The notes under the pieces are model-generated. The model saw only the letters and a program-made list of their open reading frames with translations. It searched no databases and was not told the DNA's origin. Below, piece by piece: positions 63,944 through 64,000 of a stretch of 64,000 nucleotides of DNA. The stretch spans positions 1-64,000 of the forward strand of contig NZ_AUEF01000007.1 in assembly GCF_000425845.1 (NCBI RefSeq). The letters are read 5' to 3'. Position 1 is the stretch's first letter, and every line of letters begins with the position of its first letter. The translations under genes and the position numbers were made by a program. This DNA comes from Jeotgalicoccus psychrophilus DSM 19085. Lineage in GTDB: Bacteria > Bacillota > Bacilli > Staphylococcales > Salinicoccaceae.

Positions 63944-64000
63944 TTTATATTTGGCTGAACTGTGCTTGATGAAGTCCTTTGTATACTCCGTTATCAAGTG
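63932..64000 (-). CDS. C-terminal end of a further gene (partial)
   Basis: The last 22 codons of a minus-strand ORF that enters from the right edge, ending EYTKDFIKHSSAKYKLTK before a TAA. It is lysine-rich, which is common for a protein C-terminus. Too little is visible to name it. Its end overlaps the pheA -35 element. Confidence 0.45.
   Translation of the reverse strand, partial: HLITEYTKDFIKHSSAKYKLTK

Overview
The window looks like chromosomal DNA of a low-GC Gram-positive bacterium in the family Staphylococcaceae, perhaps Jeotgalicoccus, Salinicoccus or a relative. This is inferred from gene order and protein character: an rRNA operon end, the tsaE-tsaB-rimI-tsaD / ydiF / rex / tatA-tatC / CPBP protease / groES-groEL order shared with Bacillus and Staphylococcus, a staphylococcal-type class I aldolase next to pncA, and an LPNTG wall-anchored protein. 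No transposase, integrase, phage gene or CRISPR array was seen.

Layout. 1-300: 3' end of 23S rRNA and a complete 5S rRNA. 343-2875: t6A tRNA-modification operon. 2880-4601: an ARE-type ABC-F gene behind a leader ORF and terminator. 5243-5381: a dense DnaA-box cluster between the VOC gene and the ydiF-type ABC-F gene. 7484-10668: rex, tatA, tatC and a GH32-like protein lacking two catalytic carboxylates. 10809-17585: RpiR regulator, LPXTG protein, tartrate/D-malate dehydrogenase, PepF, LemA and TPM protein. 17741-20644: CPBP protease and groESL with CIRCE and a CtsR-like site. 21017-28633: triple-RidA fusion, queT with a preQ1-I riboswitch, NRDE protein, RluA-like synthase, PLD-like protein, pncA, fda and an aldo/keto reductase. 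28684-33743: a small Cse60-like gene, an ABC-2 exporter and a divergent two-component system. 33758-42777: GNAT, two nucleoside hydrolases with a ribokinase, CocE/NonD hydrolase, luxS and xpt-pbuX. 42985-54144: a full C-P lyase locus, phnF-GHIJKML-PHP-phnDCEE. 54230-61459: lipase, nitroreductase, polysaccharide deacetylase with a DUF4015 protein, NCS1 permease and DUF421 protein. 61548-64000: a DAACS symporter and pheA behind a leader-peptide attenuator, and the end of one more gene.

How genes work together. The phn locus encodes phosphonate uptake (PhnCDEE), the C-P lyase core (GHIJK), PhnL/PhnM and a PHP phosphoesterase that probably replaces PhnP. The nucleoside hydrolases and ribokinase form a ribonucleoside-ribose salvage operon, and xpt-pbuX salvages xanthine.

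Most notable points: (1) PhnJ has lost three of its four canonical radical-SAM/catalytic cysteines while PhnK carries an extra CX2C-X11-CX2C segment; (2) pheA has a textbook 1:2/2:3/3:4 attenuator with a Phe/Tyr-rich leader peptide; (3) the GH32 homologue lacks its nucleophile; (4) three RidA domains are fused into one chain; (5) a 41-bp repeat family occurs as two arrays with a shared 3' flank; (6) the DnaA-box cluster sits where B. subtilis has its gcp-ydiF cluster; (7) the ABC-F gene has a leader-ORF attenuator.
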